Shown in pieces: positions 9,006 to 17,910 of a stretch of 64,000 bases of DNA (position 1 is the first letter of the stretch; each line of letters begins with the position of its first letter). The notes beneath the pieces are model-generated. The model had not been told where the DNA came from, searched no databases, and saw nothing but the letters and a program-made list of their open reading frames with translations. This DNA comes from Variovorax sp. WS11. GTDB taxonomy: Bacteria > Pseudomonadota > Gammaproteobacteria > Burkholderiales > Burkholderiaceae_C. Position numbers and translations under genes: made by a program. The stretch covers positions 186,001-250,000 of the forward strand of contig NZ_JAAGOW010000004.1 of assembly GCF_010499245.1 (NCBI RefSeq). Reading direction: 5' to 3'.

Positions 9006-9266
9006 GTGCACACCCCTCTGGATCCTTTCCTGGATGACGACATCAAGCGCCTGACCGCCCTCCTCTCCCAGGCGGGGGAAACTCAGGAGCGGATGCGCCG
9101 AGAGCACGCCGAGGCAATGGCCGCGCGCGATCAGGATCTGCGTCAGGCCGAGGACCGGCATGCAGGCCAGGAGAAGCGGATGTTGGCCGAGGTGGACCAG
9201 GCCAGGCAAGCGGCCTGGCGCTGGAATCCGAGTTGGCCAGGGACCGTGCCGCCAGGGCCTGCTTGA
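9006..9266 (+). pseudogene. KfrA-like coiled-coil fragment, copy 2
   Basis: This encodes LDDDIKRLTALLSQAGETQE followed by a coiled coil (ERMRREHAEAMAARDQDLRQ, MLAEVDQARQAA) closely matching the fragment at 1079-1366. Here the equivalent of the TAG in copy 1 is an intact Gln codon, but a deletion near 9210 shifts the frame and the protein ends soon after. No DNA-binding domain is present. It marks the left border of the lower-GC catabolic cluster. Confidence 0.5.
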
Positions 9267-9383
9267 TGATCCATCCACGCGAGCCCCCGATTCCAAGCGA
9301 ATACGGGGCTATAGGCTTGGACGAACCGGGGGGAACGACGGGGGGCACGGTCTTATCACCTTCTGCGCTTGATGGTGCTCGTG

Positions 9384-10079
9384 CTAGTCAATTTTTGCGA
9401 GGCCTTGTTGTTTGAGCCAGTCATCCGCACGGGGAAGCCCGTTCGGTGCCAGCCGGTGCAACTCATAGTACGGGACCAGGGGCGCGAACTGCTCGTAGAG
9501 CTCGACGAGCGCGCCCACCGGTTCGGGACTAATGTCGATGCGCAGATCCAGCAGTGCACCTTCGCGATCTCCGAACACCGCAATATCGGCCGATCGCTGC
9601 CCACCGTGCTGGCCGCCGGCGTCGCGGCCGCCTTCCAGACAGGCCAGAAGGCGGCTGGCGAATGGCTGGCCTTCGCTTTTGAGATAGGCTTGTTCCATTC
9701 CCTTGGTGGTTTCGGGGCCGACCAATACGTTGCCGAGAACAACGAATCCATCGCCAGTGATGTGGCCGGCGTAGGGAAAGCAGCTCGCACCGGTAAAGGC
9801 GCTGACGCGTCCCTCGGCGTCAATGGCGGCGAGCTGACGATATGCGATGTGTTCATCTGACCGCACCATCGTCTGCATCGCAAACTCGGCGCCAAGGCCA
9901 TTGGAAATCATGACCGCCCCTACTTTGTGACACCGGCCGACTGTGCTGATCCCTAGGCACAGTCCTAGCTTGGGCACGTGGCGGTAGAGATCCAGCCCCC
10001 CCGCGGCAAGGGTTCTGGTGGTCTTGGCTACACCAATCTGGCCGGTGGCCTTGTCTCGGGCGACAATCGCAAAGGTCAT
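9384..10079 (-). CDS. DUF1028-family protein (Ntn-hydrolase-like)
   Basis: The 231-residue protein begins MTFAIVARDKATGQIGVAKT, the N-terminal signature of DUF1028, a family with a predicted Ntn-hydrolase-like fold. Later blocks VGAVMISNGLGAEFAMQTM, FTGASCFPYAGHITGDGFV, LGNVLVGPETTKGMEQAY and GGRDAGGQHGGQRSADI also match the family. GGAGAAGAAGT immediately precedes the start. It is the last gene of the leftward catabolic cluster, 83 bases after the sulfatase. Its reaction is unknown; an amide or ester hydrolase step is a reasonable guess. Confidence 0.82.
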   Translation of the reverse strand: MTFAIVARDKATGQIGVAKTTRTLAAGGLDLYRHVPKLGLCLGISTVGRCHKVGAVMISNGLGAEFAMQTMVRSDEHIAYRQLAAIDAEGRVSAFTGASCFPYAGHITGDGFVVLGNVLVGPETTKGMEQAYLKSEGQPFASRLLACLEGGRDAGGQHGGQRSADIAVFGDREGALLDLRIDISPEPVGALVELYEQFAPLVPYYELHRLAPNGLPRADDWLKQQGLAKID

Positions 10080-10162
10080 ACTTCTTCTCCAGCAATGAAA
10101 TGAGTTCCACCACGATCTGCTCTGGAAAACTTGGGCATGCAGGTTTCCGATCGAGGTGCAGA

Positions 10163-12397
10163 CTACGCGAGGTCAAACGTCAGGACACCCAGTTCGCCGT
10201 CGAATTCGCTCTCTTCCAACTTGTATTCGGGCGACGTCGCGCTGACGCTATCACCGCCCACGTTGAAGCCGTTTTGATTCAAGAAAGTCCGCAGAGTCCG
10301 AGCCACTCGCCCCTCGGCGACCACTGCACCATTGACCTCAATCGTGATCTTCGCAGCGGCGCCAGGAGCATTCCGCTCCATCGTCAAGCGTGCAGTGATC
10401 GTGGATTCGCCGACGTTCAGCCTTTGGGTGGCCGCCACTCGGCACGTGCACGGAGAGATTGCGTTGTAGTAGAAAACTGGGATGCTGTCCTTCAGATAGA
10501 AGCTGTAGCCGCAAACGGAGCTGCCATGGCAGGCGATCACCCCGTTTCCCCCGTTCGGACCCACGACGACCTTGCAGTTGATGGTGAAAGAGCGACCGAC
10601 GGTATGCGGGGCGGCATCGTTGTGAAGACGCCTGATCCTGCGCCGAAAGCTAAACGACCGTCGCGCTGAGCCCAGGCTGGGCTTTCCTTCAGCGCCCAAC
10701 GCTGGGGAATGGATCGGCAGAATGTTGTTGGATGCCGCGAGAGACCCAAAGAGTCTCTTCATCTGCTCCAGCCTCTCAGGCTCCCGGGATGCAAGATCGA
10801 TCGCCTGGCTGAAATCGGACGAAAGGTAATATAGCTCCCACGACTTGTCATCAAGCTCGGTCGTCTTGCGACTCGCAAAGCCTTCCCAAGGATCGTTTTC
10901 AGGGGTCGAGCACGCCATCCATCCGTCGTGGTACACCCCCACGTTCTGCATGGATTCGAAAACTTGTGTAATGCGTGCCGGCGGGGCTTCAGCGCTTCGT
11001 GCAGCGTACAGCATGCTGGTCCCGTCGATAGAATCTTGCAGGATCCCGTTGATGCTGTTGGGGGCCTCCACTCCTGCAGCTTCGAGAATGGTTGGAAGAA
11101 CGTCGACAACGTGGTGGAACTGGGCTCGTACCGATCCATGATCGGCGATGACTCCCGGCCACGACATGACCAGGCCGTTGCGTGTTCCACCAAAATGGGA
11201 GGCAACCTGCTTGTAGTACTTGAAAGGCGCGTTGATCGCCCACCCCCACGCTGCGGGAAAGTGGTTGTACGCCTTGGGCCCCCCGATCTCATGGATCTGC
11301 TTCAGTTGGTCCTCAAAAGCTTCGTCGAAGCCATTCGCCCAGGATTGCTCGAACAGCAAGCCGTTGAATCCCCCTTCCGCACTGCCACCATTGTCACCCT
11401 GGATGAACAGTACAAAGGTGTTGTCGAGCTCACCGAGTTCCTTCAATGACGCGAGAATTCGACCAACGTGATGATCGCAATGGTCGAGCGCTGCCGCGTA
11501 CGCTTCCATCAGTCGTGACGCCAGAAGCTTCTGGGTCGGGGACAATGTCGTCCATGCTGGGAGGTTGTCCGGCCGCTCAGTTAGCACGGTGTCTTGCGGG
11601 AGCAATTTCAGCCGCTTCTGCCGCTCGAAAGTCTCTCGACGCAGTTCATCCCACCCAAGATCGAAGCGGCCGCGGTACTTCTGTAGCCAAGCCTCGGGTG
11701 CATGATGCGGCGAATGCGCCGTTCCGCTCGCGTAGTAGATGAAGAACGGCTCTTCCGGCGCAGTCGCCTTCTGATCGAAGATCCATTGAATGGCGCAATC
11801 TGCCAGCGTTTCGTCGAAATGCTTGCCGGCGTGCTTGTCATCGATGTATGTAGTGTTCTCTACGAGATCCGGGGCCCACATATTCGTGTCGAAGCCCAGA
11901 AATCCATAGAAGTAATCAAAACCCAGCCCCGTCGGCCACCGATCGAACGGGCCGAGCGCGCTCATTTCCCACTCAGGTGTGATATGTCCCTTTCCGAACA
12001 TGGCGGTGTGATAGCCACTCGCCCGAAGGATGTCGGCTATGGTTCCGGCGGTTCTGGGGATCACGCTGGTATAGCCGTCATAGTAGGAAGGGCGCGCCGT
12101 CACTCGCCCCATCCCAACCCGGTGCGAGTTGCGGCCCGTCAGCAACGCGGCACGGGTCGGCGAACACATAGCGGTCGTGTGGAACTGCGAAAAGCGAACT
12201 CCGCTGCCCGCAAGCGCGTCCAGATTCGGGGTTTGTATGGGACCGCCGAAAGTACTGCATGCCCCGAAGCCGACGTCGTCGGTCAGAAAGAGGAGCACGT
12301 TGGGAGAGCCTTTGGCCGTCGGCCGTTTCGGCCATGTGTTGTGGAGGTTCACGTCTAGTCTTCTCGCGAATGGCACATTGCATCGATTGCGGATCAC
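10163..12397 (-). CDS. Cytoplasmic arylsulfatase-type sulfatase
   Basis: A formylglycine-dependent sulfatase of 744 residues that hydrolyses organic sulfate esters to alcohol and sulfate. The metal-binding LLFLTDDVGFG is at residues 35-45. The modification motif C-S-P-T-R starts at Cys78 with AALLTGR following, and FGKGHITPEWE and DNGGSAEGGFNGLLFEQSW lie further on. No signal peptide is seen, so it should act in the cytosol. The start is uncertain: GTG at 12397, or in-frame GTG codons a few residues on. It begins 12 bases after the aldehyde dehydrogenase stop. Substrate unknown. No formylglycine-generating enzyme is encoded in the window. Confidence 0.9.
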   Translation of the reverse strand: MIRNRCNVPFARRLDVNLHNTWPKRPTAKGSPNVLLFLTDDVGFGACSTFGGPIQTPNLDALAGSGVRFSQFHTTAMCSPTRAALLTGRNSHRVGMGRVTARPSYYDGYTSVIPRTAGTIADILRASGYHTAMFGKGHITPEWEMSALGPFDRWPTGLGFDYFYGFLGFDTNMWAPDLVENTTYIDDKHAGKHFDETLADCAIQWIFDQKATAPEEPFFIYYASGTAHSPHHAPEAWLQKYRGRFDLGWDELRRETFERQKRLKLLPQDTVLTERPDNLPAWTTLSPTQKLLASRLMEAYAAALDHCDHHVGRILASLKELGELDNTFVLFIQGDNGGSAEGGFNGLLFEQSWANGFDEAFEDQLKQIHEIGGPKAYNHFPAAWGWAINAPFKYYKQVASHFGGTRNGLVMSWPGVIADHGSVRAQFHHVVDVLPTILEAAGVEAPNSINGILQDSIDGTSMLYAARSAEAPPARITQVFESMQNVGVYHDGWMACSTPENDPWEGFASRKTTELDDKSWELYYLSSDFSQAIDLASREPERLEQMKRLFGSLAASNNILPIHSPALGAEGKPSLGSARRSFSFRRRIRRLHNDAAPHTVGRSFTINCKVVVGPNGGNGVIACHGSSVCGYSFYLKDSIPVFYYNAISPCTCRVAATQRLNVGESTITARLTMERNAPGAAAKITIEVNGAVVAEGRVARTLRTFLNQNGFNVGGDSVSATSPEYKLEESEFDGELGVLTFDLA

Positions 12398-12409
12398 AGG
12401 TCGCTCAGG

Positions 12410-13852
12410 TCACCCGTGCTTGACCGCGATGGTTTTGAGCACAGTGAAGCCCAGTAGAGCTTCAAATCCCTTCTCTCGCCCGTAGCCACTGGACTTGACG
12501 CCACCAAAGGGTAGTTCCACGCCTCCGCCTGCGCCATAGTTGTTGATGAAGACTTGCCCGCAACGCAGTTTGCGCGCGATGCGAAGCTGTCGGGCACCAT
12601 CACTGGTCCAGACTCCGGCGACCAAACCGTAGTCGGTTCCGTTGGCAAGGCGGATTGCGTCGGCTTCGTCGTCGAACGGCATGGCTGCAAGCACCGGCCC
12701 GAAAATCTCGTGTTGCGCGATGCCGTGCTCGTGCGGCACGTCCCGCAGGAGCACAGCTTCCTGGTAGAAGCCGCCAGAGGCGGCTTCGGGGTGCACTTCG
12801 CCACGTGCCATGACGCGCATTCCATCCGTCTCGGCGCGAAGCAGAATCGACTTGACCTGGTCATACTGTTTGCGATTCACCAGTGGCCCCATATCCAGCT
12901 CCAATGCGGGAGGGCCCGATCGCAAGGCTCGGAATCTGTGCGCCAAGGCGTCCAACAGCGTTTCGTATACCCCTCGTTGCACGAGCAGCCGGCTGCCCGC
13001 CGAGCAGGTTTGGCCGGCATTCTGGACGATGGAATTGACAATGACAGGCAGCGCGGCATCGAGGTCCGCGTCATCAAACACGATCTGCGGCGACTTGCCG
13101 CCAAGTTCCAGCGTCACGGGGCATTGATGCTTGGCCGCGGCCTCGGCCACAAGGCGTCCAGTAGCAGTCGAACCTGTGAGGGAGATGTGATCTATCCCCG
13201 GGTGGGCGCACAGCCATGCACCGACCTCGTGGCCGTAGCCTGTGACCACATTGAGGGCGCCCGGGGGAAATCCCACTTCGGCTGCGAGCTCCGCCAGCCG
13301 CAGCAGGGATAGACTCGCATCCTCCGCCGGCTTCACCACGCAGGCATTGCCAGCCGCCAATGAGGCACCGACCGTGCGTCCGAAGATCTGCATGGGATAG
13401 TTCCATGGAACGACGTGGGCCGTGACGCCGTGCGGCTCGCGAATCGTCATCACCAGGTAGCCGACTTCGTACGGCAAGGTCTGTCCCTGTAGCTTGTCGC
13501 AGGCGCCGGCGTAGTATTCGAAGTACCGGGCCAGTGCCACCGCATCCGCACGTGCGGTCTTCAGCGATTTCCCGGTATCGACGGCCTCTATTGCGGCGAG
13601 TTCTTCGGCACGTTCGGAGATGGCAGCAAAGAAGCGATAAAGCAGCTGACTGCGTTGGACGGCGCTCAAACACCCCCACGGGCCGTCGAAGGTGCCTCCG
13701 ATCGCCGCACGCGCTGCTGCCACGGCTGCATCCACGTCTTGTTGTTCGCCGCGAGCGATCTCGCCTATGTTGAGGCCGGTGCTCGGGTCGATGACTGGAA
13801 TGGTTGCCGCCTGACTGGCCACCCACGTGTTCGAGATAAAGTGCTTCTTCAT
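12410..13852 (-). CDS. NAD(P)-dependent aldehyde dehydrogenase
   Basis: ALDH superfamily enzyme oxidising an aldehyde to the acid. From the ATG at 13852 (GAAGG 8 bases upstream) it is 480 residues. The blocks VPWNYPMQIFGRTVGASLAAG, SLTGSTATGRLVAEAAA, the general-base ELGGKSPQIV, the nucleophile Cys in NAGQTCSAGSRLLV and EIFGPVLAAMPF are all intact. The longer open frame to 14017 overlaps the upstream gene and is not used. It starts 10 bases after the dehydrogenase gene and ends 12 bases before the sulfatase, so it is clearly in one operon. It may oxidise the aldehyde made from a desulfated alcohol. Confidence 0.93.
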   Translation of the reverse strand: MKKHFISNTWVASQAATIPVIDPSTGLNIGEIARGEQQDVDAAVAAARAAIGGTFDGPWGCLSAVQRSQLLYRFFAAISERAEELAAIEAVDTGKSLKTARADAVALARYFEYYAGACDKLQGQTLPYEVGYLVMTIREPHGVTAHVVPWNYPMQIFGRTVGASLAAGNACVVKPAEDASLSLLRLAELAAEVGFPPGALNVVTGYGHEVGAWLCAHPGIDHISLTGSTATGRLVAEAAAKHQCPVTLELGGKSPQIVFDDADLDAALPVIVNSIVQNAGQTCSAGSRLLVQRGVYETLLDALAHRFRALRSGPPALELDMGPLVNRKQYDQVKSILLRAETDGMRVMARGEVHPEAASGGFYQEAVLLRDVPHEHGIAQHEIFGPVLAAMPFDDEADAIRLANGTDYGLVAGVWTSDGARQLRIARKLRCGQVFINNYGAGGGVELPFGGVKSSGYGREKGFEALLGFTVLKTIAVKHG

Positions 13853-13862
13853 GATTAGACCT

Positions 13863-14786
13863 TCACCCGGAACGATGGCGATGCTTTCGCGGCTGGCGGC
13901 CAGCATCTGCCAGTAGCGAGACCAATTCTGGAACGTCGGCGCGGTGGCCGCCCGTTTGTACTGCGGCGCCCAAGGTTTGAGCGACTGCATCGCCGATGCG
14001 GCACACCGCTCCCGCATCGGTGGCCATCTGCACGTAGTAGTTCAGGTCCTTCAAGGCGTTGCCCATGGAAAACTGCAGCCCCGCACTACTCCCGGAAAGG
14101 ATGTAAGGCTTCAGTCGGTCCAATGTGACCCCTGCGCCGCCGCCGGTTGCCAGGACGTCGACAAATAGCTCGCGCTGGATTCCGCTGCTCGCCGCGCAGG
14201 CGGCAGCTTCTGATAGGAGGGCCGCGCTCCCCAGCGACATGAAGTTGTGCAGCAGCTTGAGCCGGTGACCAGCGCCAACGGGGCCAACATGAACGATGTT
14301 CTCCGCGAAGCAGCGCAGCACGGGCATCGCGCGGTCAAGTACCTCGGCGTCCCCGCCTACCAGTAGATTCAGTCGCCCTTCCTCAGCGTGCTGCGATGTC
14401 CGGGTCATGGGAGCATCGAGGAACAGCCCCCCAGCGGCGTGCACCAGGGACGCCATGCGCTCCGTAGAAGATGGGATCGTCGTAGAGCAGTCGACAACAA
14501 TGGTGCCGCGACGAACGCCTTCTAGAACACCATTTGGACCGGTGAGGACCGCCTCCACTTCCGGGCTGCCGCTCACGCAGAGGATGACCAAGTCACTCTT
14601 CGCCGCCAACGCGCTCGCCTGAATCTCTGCAATGGCGCCCGCCTGCAACAGGTCTTCCATGGGCTGGTTGCCAGAATGTTCCAGGACAACAAGCGCATGA
14701 CCGTGTTTGGCAATATTGCGAGCTATTCCCCGGCCCATCAGGCCTATCCCCACAATGCCTACGGATATGTCAGGTGAACGTTCCAT
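13863..14786 (-). CDS. 3-hydroxyisobutyrate-dehydrogenase-family NAD(P) oxidoreductase
   Basis: A beta-hydroxyacid dehydrogenase of 307 residues from ATG 14786. The Rossmann motif GIVGIGLMGRGIARNI is at about residues 9-24. The substrate-binding segment DAPMTRTSQHAEEG follows, and the catalytic-lysine helix reads GAGHRLKLLHNF (K within GxGxxxK). It would oxidise a short 3-hydroxyacid or a related alcohol. It lies between the Bug receptor (136 bases) and the aldehyde dehydrogenase (10 bases). The substrate cannot be named from sequence. Confidence 0.88.
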   Translation of the reverse strand: MERSPDISVGIVGIGLMGRGIARNIAKHGHALVVLEHSGNQPMEDLLQAGAIAEIQASALAAKSDLVILCVSGSPEVEAVLTGPNGVLEGVRRGTIVVDCSTTIPSSTERMASLVHAAGGLFLDAPMTRTSQHAEEGRLNLLVGGDAEVLDRAMPVLRCFAENIVHVGPVGAGHRLKLLHNFMSLGSAALLSEAAACAASSGIQRELFVDVLATGGGAGVTLDRLKPYILSGSSAGLQFSMGNALKDLNYYVQMATDAGAVCRIGDAVAQTLGAAVQTGGHRADVPELVSLLADAGRQPRKHRHRSG

Positions 14787-14922
14787 GAATTGCAAGTCCC
14801 ATGAGTGCAATGTGTTTGTAGAAATGGAATCCACTAGCGCGCCGCGTGATGCGGCGCAAGCAAGTCCGCGGTTGACCGTGGCCGCGAACAAAGTGCACGC
14901 GAGCACGCGCAGTTGAGGAGGC

Positions 14923-15888
14923 CTACTCTCCGAACTTCACCGGCGTCGTCTCCAATGTCTTACGAATGGCTTCCGCGTCGCGCGCCACAATGTTCGCTAG
15001 CTCTGAGGCGCTCGTGGGCCGTACATTCAATCCGAAGTTGAGAAATCGCTCCGGTGTTCCTGGTGCACCCAGAGCTTCATTGAGTGCTTGCCCGACCTTG
15101 CCAGTTGCCTCCGCGGGTGTTCCACGTGGCGCGAACAGCGCGAAGTTGATCTCTTGCACATATCCCGGGACGTACTTCGCGATATGCTCTGCGCCAGGTA
15201 CCAAATTTGATGGCTCTGCCGACGTCACAGCCAGGACTTTGAGCTTGCCCGCTTTGATGTAATCGTTAATTGCTCCCGATGGTGTGCTGAAGAAGATCCT
15301 TACTTCTCCGCCAAGGGCAGCTTGGAGAACTGGCGCAGTGCCGCGATAGGGAACGTAGACCAGCTTGACGCGAGCCTCGCGGGCCAAGACTGCAGTAGCA
15401 ATCTCGAGGATGGGGCCGCCCCCGCCAATGTAGACCCCCGCTTCTTGCGTTCGAGCCCAATCGAGAAAGCTGGGAAAATCGTTTGCCGGGAGGCTGCGAT
15501 GGGCGATCAGTGCGATCGGGGTGTTCCCCACACCAGCCACAGGCACGACAGATCGCGCCGGGTCGAAGCTGGGATCCTTTGTGATCAGAGGAACCTGCAC
15601 AAGCCCGGTCGTCGTGGTGAACAGAAACGTGTACCCGTCGGGCGCAGCGTTGGAGGCCGCGAGGATTCCGACGGCACCCGCCCCCCCGCTTCTGTTCTCA
15701 ACGACGATCTGCTGCCCCAGGGATGCACTCATCTGCTGCGCGAGGTAGCGCAACACAACGTCACCTGGCCCCCCAGCCGGGAAGTTGAGTACTATTCGAA
15801 TCGGCCGAGATGGCCAAATCTCGGCTCTGGCGAGACTGTATGGACCAGCTCCCGCAGCGAGGAGAAGAAAACTTCGTCGTCCCAGCAT
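14923..15888 (-). CDS. Bug-family tripartite tricarboxylate receptor (periplasmic)
   Basis: A 321-residue extracytoplasmic solute receptor of the Bug/TctC family. From the ATG at 15888 (GGAGGT just upstream) it opens with a signal peptide of Tat-like look (RRSFLLLAAGAG). The family blocks follow: WPSRPIRIVLNFPAGGPGD, GQQIVVENRSGGAG, ASNAAPDGYTFLFTT and YVPYRGTAPVLQAALGGEV. Bug proteins normally feed TctAB-type membrane components, none of which is encoded here, as is usual for the expanded Bug sets of Burkholderiales. As the first gene of the operon it probably captures the sulfate ester or a related acid, or acts as a sensor. Confidence 0.92.
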   Translation of the reverse strand: MLGRRSFLLLAAGAGPYSLARAEIWPSRPIRIVLNFPAGGPGDVVLRYLAQQMSASLGQQIVVENRSGGAGAVGILAASNAAPDGYTFLFTTTTGLVQVPLITKDPSFDPARSVVPVAGVGNTPIALIAHRSLPANDFPSFLDWARTQEAGVYIGGGGPILEIATAVLAREARVKLVYVPYRGTAPVLQAALGGEVRIFFSTPSGAINDYIKAGKLKVLAVTSAEPSNLVPGAEHIAKYVPGYVQEINFALFAPRGTPAEATGKVGQALNEALGAPGTPERFLNFGLNVRPTSASELANIVARDAEAIRKTLETTPVKFGE

Positions 15889-15940
15889 ATGACCTCCAGA
15901 CGTGCTTGCAGCAGATGGCGGTGTCCAGCTTCTGAAACCG

Positions 15941-15952
15941 GAATAGGTATTC
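15941..15952. promoter_or_regulatory. Candidate TetR operator in the divergent promoter region
   Basis: The palindrome GAATA-GG-TATTC lies between the divergent Bug and tetR starts (15888 and 15977 or 15998), followed by the direct repeat TTCTCATTCTCAT. Position and symmetry suit a binding site for the neighbouring TetR protein. Inferred from sequence only. Confidence 0.4.
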
Positions 15953-15976
15953 TCATTCTCATTTTTTGCCTTGTCA

Positions 15977-16669
15977 ATGAGTCGTGATCGTTTCTCTATG
16001 AAAACTGAAGAGTTCGGCGTGCTAGAGAGCATCACTACGTGGGCGGCGGAAGGACGCCTGCCGGAGATGCTTCCTACGAAACAAGCCAGGAGTGTCAAAA
16101 CTGCTGCTGCTCTGATCGGTGCAGGACGACAGATGCTGAGAGAGATGTCGCTAGAGGAGCTTTCGATCGACGAACTCTGTGAGGAAGCAGGAACGACTGT
16201 CGGTGCCTTCTACAGGCGATTTGAAAGTAAAGGCGATTTTTTTGTCACCATGCAACGTGTCCAGACCATGCGGACGGAGCAGTCGATTCGGGCGTTCATC
16301 GCACGCCACCCTCCTGGCCAGTCATCCCTGGAGATGCTTTGCGAAGACATTGTGCATGAGACTGTCGATAACTTCCGCAGCAACCTAGGCGTAATGCGCG
16401 CATCGCTTCAACACAGCAGAGAGGGCATGTGGAAGGTCATCAAGGAGTCTGGCGACCGTTACCGTTCGATGTTGGTACTCTTGTTGACCCCTTACATGGA
16501 CGGGATTCCCGTCGCAGAGCGACAGTTTCGTATTCTTTTTGCCTATCAGGCGCTGGCCGGTGTGCTGGTGCACGTCGTACTCAACGACCCAGGCCCGCTG
16601 AGCCTTGGGAATAAGAATATCGAGAAGGAGCTGCTTAGATTGACGCACGCCTACCTCACCGCCAAATGA
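15977..16669 (+). CDS. TetR-family transcriptional regulator
   Basis: A 230-residue regulator divergent from the catabolic operon. The N-terminal HTH (about residues 35-80) contains SLEELSIDELCEEAGTTVGA followed by FYRRFESKGDFF, the classic TetR recognition pattern; the rest is an all-helical ligand domain. The start is ATG 15977 or ATG 15998 (MKTEEFGV); the text does not decide between them. It probably represses the leftward operon and itself through the 15941-15952 palindrome, with a pathway intermediate as inducer. GC content is clearly lower than in flanking genes. Confidence 0.88.
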   Translation: MSRDRFSMKTEEFGVLESITTWAAEGRLPEMLPTKQARSVKTAAALIGAGRQMLREMSLEELSIDELCEEAGTTVGAFYRRFESKGDFFVTMQRVQTMRTEQSIRAFIARHPPGQSSLEMLCEDIVHETVDNFRSNLGVMRASLQHSREGMWKVIKESGDRYRSMLVLLLTPYMDGIPVAERQFRILFAYQALAGVLVHVVLNDPGPLSLGNKNIEKELLRLTHAYLTAK

Positions 16670-16812
16670 GCGCCTGCATTGTCGATCGGTGCCTGCATCG
16701 GCAACGCCTTTGCCCAGCTCGCCAATCCCGGGCTCGGCCCAGCATTGATCGCGATGGGCATGGCCGGCTTTCTCGCCGCCGTCACCCAGGCACCGCACAC
16801 GGCCTTGATCAT
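16669..16812 (+). pseudogene. Fragment of a ClC channel gene
   Basis: About 140 bases directly after tetR closely match the ClC gene at 2877-3018. In frame it reads LSIGACIGNAFAQLANPGLG and then PALIAMGMAGFLAAVTQAP before losing similarity at about IID. There is no start, no GREGP motif and no C-terminus. The tetR stop codon sits inside the first bases of the fragment, so this is a recombination junction. Confidence 0.75.
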
Positions 16813-16942
16813 CGATACCGACGATGGGGTGCTTGCGCAGCAGGCTGGAGAAATCCAGCACCTCCGGCCTGTCCAGCCGCCGCTCGATGATGCGGTTGCG
16901 GTCGCCCAGATAGCTGAAGAACTTGGGATACAGCTCGAACAT
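16813..16942 (-). pseudogene. N-terminal fragment of an unrecognised gene
   Basis: On the minus strand an ATG at 16942 opens MFELYPKFFSYLGDRNRII, then ERRLDRPEVLDF and LLRKHPIVGID, which looks like real coding sequence. It then runs into the inverted ClC fragment. Only about 44 residues survive. Family not recognised. Confidence 0.35.
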
Positions 16943-16944
16943 GC

Positions 16945-17280
16945 GTTCCTTTCGCAGCCAGTGCCCTCTTCGCCGCGGCCTCTGCCAATGCCGGCGCGAG
17001 CTGGTCTGTTGGCATCGACTTGCCGGGCGTTGCCATTGGCGTTGCCGAACCGGGCCCCGTGCAGTACTACCAACCCGCGCCGGTCTACTCGGCGCCGGCG
17101 CCCGTGTACTACGAGCCGGCACCGCGCGCGTACTACCGCCCGCCGCCGCCGGTCGACTACCGTCCGGCGCCCGTGTACGACGTGCAGCCAGCCCCGGGCT
17201 ACTGGCGAGGCGAGCGCTGGCGCCATCGCCATCACCAACGCGACTGGGATGACCGCGGTGACCGGGACTATCGGTACTGA
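16945..17280 (+). pseudogene. 5'-truncated secreted Pro/Tyr-rich protein
   Basis: The frame shows the end of a signal peptide (FAASALFAAASANA), a GASWSVGIDLPGVAIGVAEPG segment and repeats rich in Pro, Tyr and Val (QYYQPAPVYSAPAPVYYEPA), ending in a basic, His/Arg/Asp-rich tail. The part that should carry the start codon has been replaced by the fragment upstream, so the gene is decapitated. Similar small exported proteins of unknown function are common in Burkholderiales. Confidence 0.5.
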
Positions 17281-17724
17281 GACGTGCTGAATGCCCGGGG
17301 GGCCGGAAACGAACCGGCACGCCGCTCGTGCGGGGGCTTTTGAGTCCCCTCCTGAGATGAACTGGACGCACTGGCCTCGAGCCTTTTCGGAATCAGGCTT
17401 GTTGGCCTTGGAATGGCCGGCCGCAGCAGCTTTCACCGCCCAGCCAGCCCCGCTGGAAGGCGCTGCGGCCGTACTGACTTCCGGGCCTCGCCAATCACCG
17501 CTGGCGCGAGCCATTTCGCAAGGTTCAGAAGGGATGCGATGTTGGAAGGCGGGGTGGAGTTCTTGGCCTCGACTGATTCCGAGCCGGCGACAGCGTGGGT
17601 TCACTGAGCAGGGGCCAGGGGCCAGGCGCGCGGCGGCCCGGAGCCTGCGACGCGCCGCCGCGTGCGCAGAAGCGCAGGAGCCGGGGGGCGCACTCGGGCT
17701 ACGCCTGATCTGCCTTGAACACGT
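17281..17724. other. No confident gene before the IS element
   Basis: About 440 bases. A plus-strand frame is open from 17291 to 17737 but has a biased Ala/Arg/Gly composition and no motif. If the IS is removed, this frame would join the one leading into the gene at 19238, so it may be a short uncharacterised ORF split by the insertion. I see no other feature. Confidence 0.3.
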
Positions 17725-17770
17725 GACATTCGGTTGATGTCCCAGGAAGTGGTGTAAGTCTTCTTTCACT

Positions 17771-17823
17771 CGCTGCGCGGCAAGGCGCGTAGGGCGTAGC
17801 CCGAAGCGGCTTGCCGCGCAGCG
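17771..17823 (+). repeat. Hairpin between the IS left end and transposase
   Basis: A perfect 14-bp inverted repeat (CGCTGCGCGGCAAG / CTTGCCGCGCAGCG) encloses a 25-base loop. It could shield the transposase from read-through transcription or act in its control. Confidence 0.6.
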
Positions 17824-17910
17824 ACCGCTCTCTTCGGGGGGAGGTCATCGTGAAGTCCGGATAAGGTTTGAGGTGCGACCCACCAAACCCTGTCCATAAA
17901 GGAAATCACA

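Noticed and set aside
17291..17737. A 148-codon plus-strand open frame before the IS256 element
   Set aside because: Composition is Ala/Arg/Gly-biased with no domain or signal. It is kept only as a possible split partner of the gene at 19238.
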